NCBI GenBank assembly: GCA_900114805.1
Contig: FOZN01000002.1
Coordinates: 682,001-746,000 of the forward strand
Length of the DNA: 64,000 nucleotides
Origin: Agrococcus baldri
GTDB lineage: Bacteria > Actinomycetota > Actinomycetes > Actinomycetales > Microbacteriaceae
Reading direction: 5' to 3'
Position 1 is the first letter of the stretch. Each line of letters starts with the position of its first letter. Shown here in pieces: positions 50,470-58,652 of this stretch. The translations under genes and the position numbers were made by a program. The notes beneath the pieces are model-generated. The model worked only from the letters and a program-made list of their open reading frames with translations. It was not told the DNA's origin and made no database searches.

Positions 50470-51702
50470 TCAGCGAGCCGCGGTTCTGCGGATGCGCTCG
50501 GCGAAGCCGTCGAGGATCGCCAGCACTTCGTCGCTCTGCCACACACGATTGCGTCGGCCGACGCTCGTCTGGCGCAGCACGCCCGCGTCGACCAGCGTCA
50601 TCAGCGCTCGCCCTGCTGCGGGTGCCGAGATGCCGAGGCCTTGCATCACGGCGCGGCTGTGCAGCACCGGCTGCGCGATGGCGAGGTCGATGAGGCGCCA
50701 GGCCGAGGAATCGGAGCGTGCGGCGGTGCGGGCACGCATCGCCGCGCGGGCGTGCGCCAGCTCGTCGACGAGGCCTCGGCCGAACTCCGCCGCCTGCCTG
50801 CTCGAGCGCGCGAAGGTCTCGAGGATGGGCCGGATGTCGCCGTCGCGGTATGCGCCGAGCGCCGCGAAGTAGCCCTCGGTGTCGGTCAGCAGCCCGGCAG
50901 AGATGGGCGTCGCGATGCGGCGAGCGGTGCCTGCCCGGCGCAGCATCGCATGCACGAGCGCGCGGCCGGTGCGCCCGTTGCCGTCGGTGAACGGGTGGAT
51001 GGTCTCGAACTGCGCGTGCGCGAGCGTCGCGTGGGCGAGGGCGGGGATGTCGTCCCGGGCGACGAACGCCGCCAGATCGCGCATGTCGGCATCGACCCTG
51101 CCGGGCAGCGGCGGCACGAACAGCGCCGTACGCGGGCCGGCGCCCCCGCCGATCCAGACCTGCACCGTGCGCAGGGCGCCAGGGGTGTGCACGGTCTGCT
51201 CGGCCATGAGCGCCGCGTGCATCGCGAGGATGCTCGCGAGACCGGGCTCGGCGGCGAGTCGAAGCGCCGCGTCCATCGCGCGCACGTTGGCGACCACGAG
51301 CGATGCGTTGCCGCTGGATGGCTCGCCGATCTCGGCGAGCGCGAGTCGGCGGGCGCCGACGGTCAGCCCTTCGATCTTTGACGACGAGGCGCTCTCGGTG
51401 CGCAGCAGCACCGACTGCAGGGGGGCGAGCTCGAGCTCGCTGCGGAGCGCCGTATCGGCGTGCGCGTCGAGCCGCACGAGCGCCATCGTCGCCTCGTCGA
51501 GATCCGCCGCGAGATCCGTCGGGAGCGACACGGTGCGCTCTGCGATCTGCGGCACGACCGCGGCGCGGTACTCGCCGCGGTTCAGCGAGGCCTGTCGACG
51601 GGAGAGCCCGTACTCGGCATCCACCTGCCACATCGCGGTCTCGTGACCTACCGCCGGCCAGCCTTTGCTGGCCGCTGCAGGATCTCGCGTATCCATGCTC
51701 AC
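50470..51702 (-). CDS. Fic-family AMP-transferase with N-terminal inhibitory motif
   Basis: A 410-residue protein. The core Fic motif HPFTDGNGRTGRALVHAMLR starts at His236, the catalytic base, with Asp/Asn of the phosphate loop. ESASSSKIEG (S107-x3-E111-G112) is the inhibitory alpha-helix motif found in class II Fic proteins, whose Glu blocks ATP binding. The C-terminal 90 residues are a winged helix (MQGLGISAPAAGRALMTLVD, GVLRQTSVGRRNRVW). It probably transfers AMP to a target protein and may bind DNA. A promoter with TATAAT (51709-51714) ends six bases before GTG 51702, so a leaderless message starting at this GTG is likely; ATG 51696 is an alternative. Confidence 0.85.
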   Translation of the reverse strand: MSMDTRDPAAASKGWPAVGHETAMWQVDAEYGLSRRQASLNRGEYRAAVVPQIAERTVSLPTDLAADLDEATMALVRLDAHADTALRSELELAPLQSVLLRTESASSSKIEGLTVGARRLALAEIGEPSSGNASLVVANVRAMDAALRLAAEPGLASILAMHAALMAEQTVHTPGALRTVQVWIGGGAGPRTALFVPPLPGRVDADMRDLAAFVARDDIPALAHATLAHAQFETIHPFTDGNGRTGRALVHAMLRRAGTARRIATPISAGLLTDTEGYFAALGAYRDGDIRPILETFARSSRQAAEFGRGLVDELAHARAAMRARTAARSDSSAWRLIDLAIAQPVLHSRAVMQGLGISAPAAGRALMTLVDAGVLRQTSVGRRNRVWQSDEVLAILDGFAERIRRTAAR

Positions 51703-51744
51703 GCTGGAATTATATACAACGGTACCGACATAGCGTTAACTATG
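51703..51744 (-). promoter_or_regulatory. Leaderless promoter and palindrome upstream of fic gene
   Basis: On the minus strand a perfect -10 TATAAT (51709-51714) is followed by six bases and the GTG start at 51702. Upstream lies CATAG-N6-CTATG (51729-51744), a palindrome that would overlap the -35 region, where no good -35 hexamer is seen. It suits an operator for an autoregulator, possibly the winged helix of the Fic protein itself. Confidence 0.5.
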
Positions 51745-51913
51745 GTGCGGGAGCCCGAACCTTTCCCTCAGCCGGCCGCTCGGTGCTTGTCTCGGCCCAG
51801 TGTCACCCCCTCATGCACGGCGAACGCACAGCCCCATGCAGGCGCACGCCGGGTGCGCTCGGTACGCTGGACGCTGGGCCGCACCGACCTACTCGGCTCT
51901 CGACGGAGTTTCT

Positions 51914-52942
51914 ATGACCGGCAACGCGACCACCAGATTCAGCAACGTCTCACTCCTGTCGGTCGCGAGCGCCCTCCCGAGCCGGGTCACGACATCCGTC
52001 GACATCGAGGAGCGGCTTGCCGACGCGCTCTCGCGCCTGCGCCTGAAGGGCGGCCTGCTGCGCCGCGTCGCGGGCGTGCTCGAGCGCCGCAACTGGGATG
52101 CGACGGCGGGGGAGTCGGCCGACGCCGCGACCGTGCAGGCGGGCGAGCGTGCGCTCGCCGAGGCGGGCGTGAAGCCGCAGGACGTCGGCCTGCTCATCAA
52201 CACCTCGGTCACCCGCAAGCACCTCGAGCCGAGCGTTGCCGTGCGGCTGCACCACGAGCTCGGCCTGCCCACGAGCGCCGTCAACTTCGACGTCGCCAAC
52301 GCCTGCCTCGGCTTCGTCAACGGCATGAGCCTCGCCGCCGGCATGATCGAATCCGGCCAGATCAGCCACGCGATCGTCGTCAACGGCGAGGACGCCGACG
52401 ACATCCAGGTCAACACCATCGAGCGGCTGCTGGGCGAGGACATCGACCGCGACGGCTTCCTGAGCGAGTTCGCCACTCTCACGCTCGGCTCCGGCTCGGC
52501 CGCCGCCGTGCTCGGTCGCAGCGACGAGCACCCCGACGGCCACCGCATCCTCGGCGGCGTCACGCGCGCCGCCACGCAGTTCCACGACCTCTGCGTCGGC
52601 AGCGCCGACGGCATGTACACCAACGCGAAGTCGCTGCTGAAGGGCGGCCTCGACCTCGTCGTCTCGGCGTGGAAGGAGGCGGCGCCCGACTGGAACTGGT
52701 CGCAGATGGACCGCTACATCACCCACCAGGTCTCCGCCGTGCACACGAACGCGATCATCAAGGCGGCAGGCCTCGACGCCGCCCGCGTGCCCACCACGTT
52801 CCCGCGCCTGGGCAACGTCGGCCCCGCATCCATCCCCATCACGCTCGCCGAGGAGCAGGCGACCCTGAACCGCGGCGACCGCGTGCTGCTGATGGGCGTC
52901 GGCTCCGGCCTCAACACGGCCATGATGGAGCTCGCCTGGTGA
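51914..52942 (+). CDS. oleA: OleA, acyl-CoA condensing enzyme for olefin synthesis
   Basis: A 342-residue thiolase-superfamily (KAS III-like) enzyme. The nucleophile is Cys131 in VANACLGFVNGM; His271 in YITHQVSAVHTNA and Asn301 in GNVGPASIP complete the site, and Glu105 in HLEPSVAV fits the OleA-specific Glu. OleA joins two fatty acyl-CoAs head to head to a beta-ketoacid, the first step to long-chain olefins. The order oleA-oleBC-oleD is that of actinobacteria such as Micrococcus and relatives. CGGAG lies five bases before the ATG. The oleBC start overlaps its stop (GTGA). Confidence 0.92.
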   Translation: MTGNATTRFSNVSLLSVASALPSRVTTSVDIEERLADALSRLRLKGGLLRRVAGVLERRNWDATAGESADAATVQAGERALAEAGVKPQDVGLLINTSVTRKHLEPSVAVRLHHELGLPTSAVNFDVANACLGFVNGMSLAAGMIESGQISHAIVVNGEDADDIQVNTIERLLGEDIDRDGFLSEFATLTLGSGSAAAVLGRSDEHPDGHRILGGVTRAATQFHDLCVGSADGMYTNAKSLLKGGLDLVVSAWKEAAPDWNWSQMDRYITHQVSAVHTNAIIKAAGLDAARVPTTFPRLGNVGPASIPITLAEEQATLNRGDRVLLMGVGSGLNTAMMELAW

Positions 52943-55716
52943 CTGCCGGCGCCGCTCGCCCCACCACCGGGGCCGCCTCGCTGCCCCCGCGCGATCTGCC
53001 GGGCCTCGACCCCTCCTGGAGCCGTCTCGTCGACGTGCCGGGTGTCGGCATCGACGCGGGGCACGCGCGGCAGTGGCACTGCTTGGACACGGCGGATGCG
53101 CTGGCGCGCGCAGGCGTGCCCGTCACGTCGGGCGGCCTGGCAGGCACGATCCTCGCCGTGCACGGCAACCCCACCTGGAGCTACCTCTGGCGCTCCATCG
53201 CTGCCGAGTCGGTGCGTGCCGCGGAGGCGGGCGAGCCCGCCTGGCGGGTCGTCGCCGTCGACCAGCTCGAGATGGGCTACTCGGAACGGACCGGGCTCCA
53301 CCGCACGCTGCCGCAGCGGGTCGCCGACCTGGCGGCGTTCACGGATGCGCTGCAGCTGGAAGGCCCGGTCGTCACCCTCGGGCACGACTGGGGCGGCGTC
53401 ATCTCGCTCGGCTGGGCCATCGATCACCCCGAGCAGCTCGCCGCCGTCGCGCTGCTGAACACCGCCGTGCACCACCCGGCGGGCGTGCCGATCCCGGCGC
53501 CGCTGCGCCTCGCGGGCGCCCGCGGGGTGCTCGCCGCCTCCACCGTCGCCACCACCGCCTTCCTCGACACGACGCTCGCGCTCGCCTCGCCGGCGCTCGC
53601 GCCCGACGTGAAGGCAGCGTTCCGCGCGCCCTACGGGTCGGCCGACCGCCGCGGAGGCATCGGCAATTTCGTCGCCGACATCCCCGTCGACGAGCGCCAC
53701 GAGAGCTTCCCCGAGCTCGAGCGCATCGCCGCCGGTGTCGCGGCGCTCGGTGCTGCGACAAACAGTGCTGCGGCAAACAGTGCTGCGGCAGACCCCGTGC
53801 CGGCGCTCATGCTGTGGGGCCCGAGCGACCCGGTCTTCGGCGACCGCTACCTCGACGACCTCGCCGACCGCCTGCCGCACGCCGACATCCACCGCTTCGA
53901 GGGCGCCAGCCACCTCGTCGCCGAGGACCGCCCCTGTGCGCCCGCAGTCCTGAACTGGCTGAAGGAGTCCGTTGGTCGAGTAGGCGCCGAAGGCGCCGTA
54001 TCGAGACCGCCCACCGACCCCACCTTCACCCCCCTCTGGCGCCCCCTCGAATCCCGCGCCGCCACCCCCGCCACCGCCGACGCCACCGCCGTCATCGACA
54101 TGGCCACCGGCCGCGGCCGCTCCCCGCGCCGCGTCACCTGGCGCCAGCTCGACGCCCGCGTGCGCGACATCGCCGCCGGCCTGCACGCGATGGGCGTGCG
54201 CAAGGGCGACCGCGTCTCGCTGCTCGTCAAGCCCGGCCCCACCCTCACCGCCGTCCTCTACGCGTGCCTGAAGATCGGCGCGATCGTCGTCGTCGCCGAC
54301 GCGGGCCTGGGCGTCAAGGGCCTCACGCGAGCCGTACGCGGATCCTGGCCCGACCTCATCATCGGCGAGCGCCTCGGCCTCGCCGCCGCCCGCGCGCTCG
54401 GCTGGCCCGGCACCCGCATCTCCGCCGAGCGCCTCCCGAAGGCCGCAGCGCTCGCGCTCGGCGTGACCCGCAGCACCCGCGACGTCGCCGACCTCGGCGC
54501 CGGCCAGCCGCTGCCGGCAGAGCCCGGCCCCGCCGACGACGCCGCCATCCTGTTCACCTCCGGCTCGACCGGTCCCGCGAAGGGCGTCGTCTACACGCAC
54601 GGCCAGCTCTCGGCGCTGCGCGACGTGCTCGGCACCCACCTCGGCATCACCGCCGACACCGGCCTCGTCACGGGCTTCGCGCCGTTCGCGCTGCTGGGCC
54701 CGGCGCTCGGCACCCTCTCGGCCACCCCCGACATGGATGTCTCCGCGCCCCGCACCCTCACCGCCACCGCGGTCGCGGCCGCCGTCACCGCATCCGACGC
54801 CGGCATCGTCTTCCTCTCACCGGCGGCGATCCTCAACGTGGTCGAGACGGCGGATGCGCTGACGCACGACGACCGCGCCGCCCTCGCCCGCGTGCACACC
54901 TTCCTCTCGACCGGAGCGCCCATCGGCGAGCCGATGCTGCGGGCCGTCGCGCGCCTCATGCCGAACGCCACGCCCCACACGCCCTACGGCATGACGGAGT
55001 GCCTGCTGGTCGCCGACATCACGCTCGCGGGCGTCAGCGACGCGGCCGCCGCGCCCGACACTGGCGTCTGCGTCGGCACGCCGATCGGAGACAACCAGGT
55101 GCTCGTCAGCGCCCTCGACTCCGACGGCGACGCCACGGGCACCCCGAGCCCCGAGCCCGGCGTCCTCGGCGAGATCGTCGTCTCGGCCCCGCACCTGAAG
55201 TCCCACTACGACCGCCTCCACCTCACCGACGTCGCCGCCACCCGCGACACCCCCGCTGGTCGAGTAGGCGCCGCAGGCGCCGTATCGAGACCAGAGCCCC
55301 AGCGCTGGCACCGCACCGGCGACATCGGCCACCTCGACGCCCAGGGCCGCCTCTGGATCGAGGGCCGCATCCAGCACGTCATCGTCACCGCCGACGGCCC
55401 GCTCGCCCCGGTCGGCCCCGAGCAGCAGGTGGAGTCGGCGGATGCGGTGCGTCGCGCCGCCGTCGTCGGCGTCGGCCCGCACGGCCTGCGCCAGGCGGTC
55501 GCCGTCGTCGAGACCACGCCCGCTGCCCGCCGCCCCGGCCTCGCCGACCCGCAGCTGACCGCCGCCGTGCGCGCCACCACCGAGCTGCCGCTCGCCGCCG
55601 TGCTCGTCGTGCCGCAGCTGCCCACCGACGTGCGCCACAACTCCAAGATCGACCGCTCGCGGCTCTCCGAGTGGGCCGACCGCATGCTCGCCGGCGCGAA
55701 GCCGAGCGCCCCGTGA
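52939..55716 (+). CDS. oleBC: OleBC fusion: beta-lactone decarboxylase and beta-lactone synthetase
   Basis: A 925-residue two-domain enzyme. Residues about 1-345 are OleB, an alpha/beta hydrolase of haloalkane-dehalogenase type (AVHGNPTWSYLWRS, LGHDWGGVIS with nucleophile Asp150). OleB eliminates CO2 from the beta-lactone to give the alkene. From about 365 comes OleC, an acyl-adenylate-type ligase (FTSGSTGPAKGV near 539, then VYTHGQLSALRDVL, with GRIQHVIVTADGPLAPVGPE near 815) that closes the beta-lactone from the beta-hydroxyacid with ATP. Two 35-bp copies of a genome repeat are translated in frame at residues 346-358 and 774-785, and a 15-bp tandem repeat at about 271-285. Start GTG 52939 overlaps the oleA stop. 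Confidence 0.92.
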   Translation: MTAGAARPTTGAASLPPRDLPGLDPSWSRLVDVPGVGIDAGHARQWHCLDTADALARAGVPVTSGGLAGTILAVHGNPTWSYLWRSIAAESVRAAEAGEPAWRVVAVDQLEMGYSERTGLHRTLPQRVADLAAFTDALQLEGPVVTLGHDWGGVISLGWAIDHPEQLAAVALLNTAVHHPAGVPIPAPLRLAGARGVLAASTVATTAFLDTTLALASPALAPDVKAAFRAPYGSADRRGGIGNFVADIPVDERHESFPELERIAAGVAALGAATNSAAANSAAADPVPALMLWGPSDPVFGDRYLDDLADRLPHADIHRFEGASHLVAEDRPCAPAVLNWLKESVGRVGAEGAVSRPPTDPTFTPLWRPLESRAATPATADATAVIDMATGRGRSPRRVTWRQLDARVRDIAAGLHAMGVRKGDRVSLLVKPGPTLTAVLYACLKIGAIVVVADAGLGVKGLTRAVRGSWPDLIIGERLGLAAARALGWPGTRISAERLPKAAALALGVTRSTRDVADLGAGQPLPAEPGPADDAAILFTSGSTGPAKGVVYTHGQLSALRDVLGTHLGITADTGLVTGFAPFALLGPALGTLSATPDMDVSAPRTLTATAVAAAVTASDAGIVFLSPAAILNVVETADALTHDDRAALARVHTFLSTGAPIGEPMLRAVARLMPNATPHTPYGMTECLLVADITLAGVSDAAAAPDTGVCVGTPIGDNQVLVSALDSDGDATGTPSPEPGVLGEIVVSAPHLKSHYDRLHLTDVAATRDTPAGRVGAAGAVSRPEPQRWHRTGDIGHLDAQGRLWIEGRIQHVIVTADGPLAPVGPEQQVESADAVRRAAVVGVGPHGLRQAVAVVETTPAARRPGLADPQLTAAVRATTELPLAAVLVVPQLPTDVRHNSKIDRSRLSEWADRMLAGAKPSAP
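53750..53794 (+). repeat. 15-bp tandem repeat inside oleBC
   Basis: Three consecutive 15-base units beginning GTGCTGCG (53750, 53765, 53780) differ by one or a few bases. They encode the 5-residue units AATNS, AAANS and AAADP in the linker of the OleB domain. Slippage would add or remove whole units without a frameshift. Confidence 0.8.
53974..54008 (+). repeat. Palindromic family repeat in frame within oleBC, copy 1
   Basis: A 35-base imperfect palindrome from GGTCGAGTAGGCGCC to TATCGAGACC. Its phase in oleBC is translated GRVGAEGAVSRP without a stop, whereas another phase would hit TAG. The arms match the intergenic palindrome family common in Microbacteriaceae. Copy 1 lies in the linker between the OleB and OleC domains. 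Confidence 0.85.
55258..55292 (+). repeat. Palindromic family repeat in frame within oleBC, copy 2
   Basis: The same 35-base element as at 53974, differing at one base, in the same reading phase (GRVGAAGAVSRP). It lies inside the C-terminal third of the OleC domain, near residue 774-785, probably in a surface loop. Two near-identical copies in one gene imply recent acquisition. Confidence 0.85.
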
Positions 55717-55726
55717 GCGTGCGCGC

Positions 55727-56725
55727 ATGAGAGTCCTCGCCACCGGAGCCTCCGGCTTCCTCGGCCGCGCCGTCGCCGCGCACCTCGTCGCCGCCGGCCA
55801 CGAGGTGCGCACCCTGCAGCGCCGGCCGTCGGGTGTGCCCGGGGTGACGGATGTGCTCGGTTCCGTCACCGACGCATCCGTCGTCGCCGACGCGATCGCC
55901 GGGGATGGGCGCAGTGTCGAGGGCGTCGTGCACCTCGCCGCGAAGGTTTCGCTCGCTGGCGACCCGGACGACTTCCGGCGCGTGAACGTCGAGGGCACCC
56001 GCACGCTGCTCGACGCGGCCGAGCGCGCCGGCGTCACCCGCTTCGTGCAGGTCTCATCGCCCTCCGTCGCGCACCTGGGCACCTCGCTCGCCGGTGTCGG
56101 CGCGACCCCCGCGTCGCCCGAGCACGCGCGCGGCGACTACGCCCGCACGAAGGCCGAGGCCGAGCTGCTCGCCCTCGCCCGCGACTCGGCGGCGATGCAC
56201 GTCGTCGCGGTGCGCCCGCATATCGTCTGGGGCCCCGGCGACACGCAGCTCATCGAGCGCGTGGTCGAGCGCGCCCGCCGCGGCCGAGTGCCGCTGCTCA
56301 ACGGCGGCACGGCCCTCATCGACACCACCTACGTCGACAACGCCGCGAGCGGCATCGTCGCCGCACTGCACCGAGCGGATGCGGCGCACGGCAACGCCTA
56401 TGTCATCACCAACGGCGAACCAAGACCGGTCGGCGACCTGCTCGCCGGCATCTGCCTGGCAGCGGGTGTGCGCCCGCCGCACGTGAGTCTCCCCGCTGCG
56501 CTCGGCCGCGCCGCTGGCTCGCTCGTGGAGCGCCTCTGGGCGCTGCCCGGCGTCGCTGCCCGCGCGGGTGGCGACGAGCCCCCGATGACGCGCTTCCTGG
56601 CCGAGCAGCTCTCGACGGCCCACTGGTTCGACCAGCGCGACACCCGCCGCGACCTCGACTGGACGCCCACGGTGTCGATCGACGAGGGCCTGCGCCGCCT
56701 CGCGGCGCACTACGCGCAAGGTTGA
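55727..56725 (+). CDS. oleD: OleD, NADPH-dependent beta-ketoacid reductase
   Basis: A 332-residue extended SDR. VLATGASGFLGRAVAAHLVA is the NADPH site, GVVHLAAKVSLAGDPDDFRR the conserved loop after it, and ARGDYARTKAEAELLALARD carries the YxxxK catalytic pair. VRPHIVWGPGDTQLIERVVE is the usual epimerase-family substrate motif. OleD reduces the beta-ketoacid made by OleA to the beta-hydroxyacid used by OleC. It begins 10 bases after oleBC. A terminator lies 50 bases downstream, ending the ole operon. Confidence 0.9.
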   Translation: MRVLATGASGFLGRAVAAHLVAAGHEVRTLQRRPSGVPGVTDVLGSVTDASVVADAIAGDGRSVEGVVHLAAKVSLAGDPDDFRRVNVEGTRTLLDAAERAGVTRFVQVSSPSVAHLGTSLAGVGATPASPEHARGDYARTKAEAELLALARDSAAMHVVAVRPHIVWGPGDTQLIERVVERARRGRVPLLNGGTALIDTTYVDNAASGIVAALHRADAAHGNAYVITNGEPRPVGDLLAGICLAAGVRPPHVSLPAALGRAAGSLVERLWALPGVAARAGGDEPPMTRFLAEQLSTAHWFDQRDTRRDLDWTPTVSIDEGLRRLAAHYAQG

Positions 56726-56774
56726 TGCGCCCCTGGGGCAGATGCTGTCGCGCTGCAGCGTGCCTGCATGCAGA

Positions 56775-56811
56775 CGGGTGGGAGCGAGGCGCTGAGCCCC
56801 GCTCCCACCCG
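56775..56811. terminator. Bidirectional terminator, 12-bp stem
   Basis: CGGGTGGGAGCG (56775-56786) and CGCTCCCACCCG (56800-56811) are perfectly complementary with a 13-base loop. It lies between the convergent ends of oleD (56725) and the MFS gene (56823), so it can stop both. Confidence 0.85.
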
Positions 56812-56822
56812 GATCGGCCGGT

Positions 56823-58223
56823 TCAGGCGGCGATCTCCTCCAGCGCCTTGTTCTTCGTGCGCGGGCCGAAGCCGAGCAGACCGGCCGCCACGATGAGCAG
56901 CACGATCATGAGGATGCCGGCAGGCACCGCTCCCGCCCCGATCAGCACCGGCAGCACGACGAACGGCGCCACGGCCCCACCGAGGTGGCCGACGCCGTCG
57001 CAGATGGCCGCCGCCGTGGAGCGGTTCCTGGTCGGGAACACCTCGGCCGTGTACGTGTACGCCGGTGTCGCCATGATCATGATGCCGAACGTCGCGAGGA
57101 TCGAGCCGGCGGTCGCCGCGACATCTCCCCATCCGACGATGATCAGCGCCACGCCCACGGCGAAGATGAGCGTGCCGATGATGATCAGCGTGCGTCGCTC
57201 CACCCGCTCGATGAAGGGCAGCAGCGCGACCGCTGAGATGATCGGTGCGATGCGGGTGAGCACAGTCACGAAGATCGCATCCGAGGTCGAGACGCCGATG
57301 CCCTCGAGCAGCAGCGGAAGATACGACGAGAAGCCGTACATCGCGGTGTAGAAGATGAACCAGAAGCCGAGCACGACCGCGAGGCGCCGCAGCAGCTCGC
57401 CCTTGAACAGCTCGCGGATGGCGCCCTTGTCCTCGACGATCGCATCGCGGCTGAACACGGGGGTCTCCTCGACCTTGGCGTGCCGCTGCATGCGTCGCGT
57501 GATGTCCTCCGCCAGCTCATGCTGGCCGCGCTCTGCCAGCCAGCGCGGCGACTCGGTGACGTGCTTGCGGTTGATGAACGGCAGGATGACGAACACGAGT
57601 CCGCCGAAGATCAGCAGCCCGCGCCAGCCGAGCTCCGGCATCGATGCCAGGATCGGCAAGGACGCGAAGCCGACGAGCAGCTGCCCGAGTCCGGTCCAGA
57701 TGTAGATGCGCGTGAGGTACTGGCCGCGACGGTTGAGCGGGACCATCTCCCCGATGTACGCAGCGCAGAGCGCAAGCACCGCACCCATGCCGCCACCAGC
57801 GAGGAACCGGAAGGCCGAGAGCGAGGCGACATCCCAGGCGAAGCCCGACGCGAAGCCGCCGATGGCGAGGATGGCGAACGTGAGGAAGAGACCCTTCTGG
57901 CGCCCCCACTTGTCGGCGACGTAGCCGAACACGGTGGCTCCGACGGAGTAGCCGATGAGGTTCCAGGTGACCGGCCACGCGAGATCGTCGCCGACCAGGT
58001 CGAGCGACTCGCGCATGGCAGGGAGCGTGATGGCGAAGACGCTGATGTCGTAGTTGGCGAAGAAGAAGGCCAGGAGCAGGGCGCCCCAAGCACCCCAGTT
58101 CAGGCCGACGCGCGGAAGCAGGTCGATCGCTTCCGAGACGGTCGGCGGCGGGGTCGAACGCGATGCGGGAGCGGGACTGGGCGCGCTGGGCGCCGCGAGG
58201 CTGGTGGAATCAGGTGACGTCAT
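56823..58223 (-). CDS. MFS acid transporter (AAHS-like)
   Basis: A 466-residue twelve-helix transporter. LLAFFFANYDISVFAITLPA is TM1 with the Asp found in acid:H+ symporters, YVADKWGRQKGLFLTFAILA the loop after TM2, FLAGGGMGAVLALCAAYIGE TM4, and VFPTRNRSTAAAICDGVGHL the TM10/11 motif. The first 35 residues are Pro/Ala/Ser-rich. It probably imports the acid degraded by the acyl-CoA cluster that follows. AGAAGGA eight bases before the ATG sets the start. It ends at the shared terminator with the ole operon. Confidence 0.85.
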   Translation of the reverse strand: MTSPDSTSLAAPSAPSPAPASRSTPPPTVSEAIDLLPRVGLNWGAWGALLLAFFFANYDISVFAITLPAMRESLDLVGDDLAWPVTWNLIGYSVGATVFGYVADKWGRQKGLFLTFAILAIGGFASGFAWDVASLSAFRFLAGGGMGAVLALCAAYIGEMVPLNRRGQYLTRIYIWTGLGQLLVGFASLPILASMPELGWRGLLIFGGLVFVILPFINRKHVTESPRWLAERGQHELAEDITRRMQRHAKVEETPVFSRDAIVEDKGAIRELFKGELLRRLAVVLGFWFIFYTAMYGFSSYLPLLLEGIGVSTSDAIFVTVLTRIAPIISAVALLPFIERVERRTLIIIGTLIFAVGVALIIVGWGDVAATAGSILATFGIMIMATPAYTYTAEVFPTRNRSTAAAICDGVGHLGGAVAPFVVLPVLIGAGAVPAGILMIVLLIVAAGLLGFGPRTKNKALEEIAA

Positions 58224-58250
58224 TGTCGTGTTCCTTCTGCTGTGAATGGG

Positions 58251-58643
58251 TTAGGTGGCGATGAAGATCGGCAGCGTCGCGTGCTCTTCAGCCGGTCCCG
58301 ACGCCTCGAAGGCGACGCGCACGGCGCGACCGCCGAGATGCTCCCAGGGCTCGTCAGCACGCAGCTCGACCCATAGCCATGGGCCCTCCGCGAGCTCGAC
58401 GATCCCGAAGAGCGTGCGGGTCGGGCCATCGGCGCCCTTCCCGTGCGCCACCGACCAGGAGACGATCGTGCCGTCTCCGGATGCAGTGACGCGCTCGTAG
58501 CGCTCGGGGTCGACGGATGCGTCGAAGCGAGGCTCGAGGTAGGTGTCTGTCTCGGTGTCCCGGACGACGCGGAGCTCGCCGCGGGCGGCTCCGTCGAGGT
58601 AGTCGGCGGTTGCCGCATTGCTGGTGATGGGGAACAGGGGCAT
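58251..58643 (-). CDS. DUF35 OB-fold protein partner of thiolase-like enzyme
   Basis: A 130-residue DUF35/ChsH2-C-terminal-like protein with the OB-fold core (TIVSWSVAHGKGADGPTRTL, FGIVELAEGPWLWVELRADE, WEHLGGRAVRVAFE). The usual N-terminal zinc ribbon is degenerate: the protein has no cysteine at all, although FPITSNAATADYLDGAARGE holds the helical start. DUF35 proteins form complexes with thiolase-fold enzymes; in steroid side-chain breakdown ChsH2 binds the Ltp2 retro-aldolase in this way. It lies 9 bases downstream of the thiolase-like gene, as expected for such a pair. AGGAGG lies five bases before the ATG. Confidence 0.82.
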   Translation of the reverse strand: MPLFPITSNAATADYLDGAARGELRVVRDTETDTYLEPRFDASVDPERYERVTASGDGTIVSWSVAHGKGADGPTRTLFGIVELAEGPWLWVELRADEPWEHLGGRAVRVAFEASGPAEEHATLPIFIAT

Positions 58644-58652
58644 GTCGTCCTC

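Noticed and set aside
51460-52938. Upstream extension of the oleBC frame by about 490 codons through oleA
   Set aside because: This part is antisense to the Fic gene and then out of frame with oleA; homology begins at GTG 52939, which overlaps the oleA stop.
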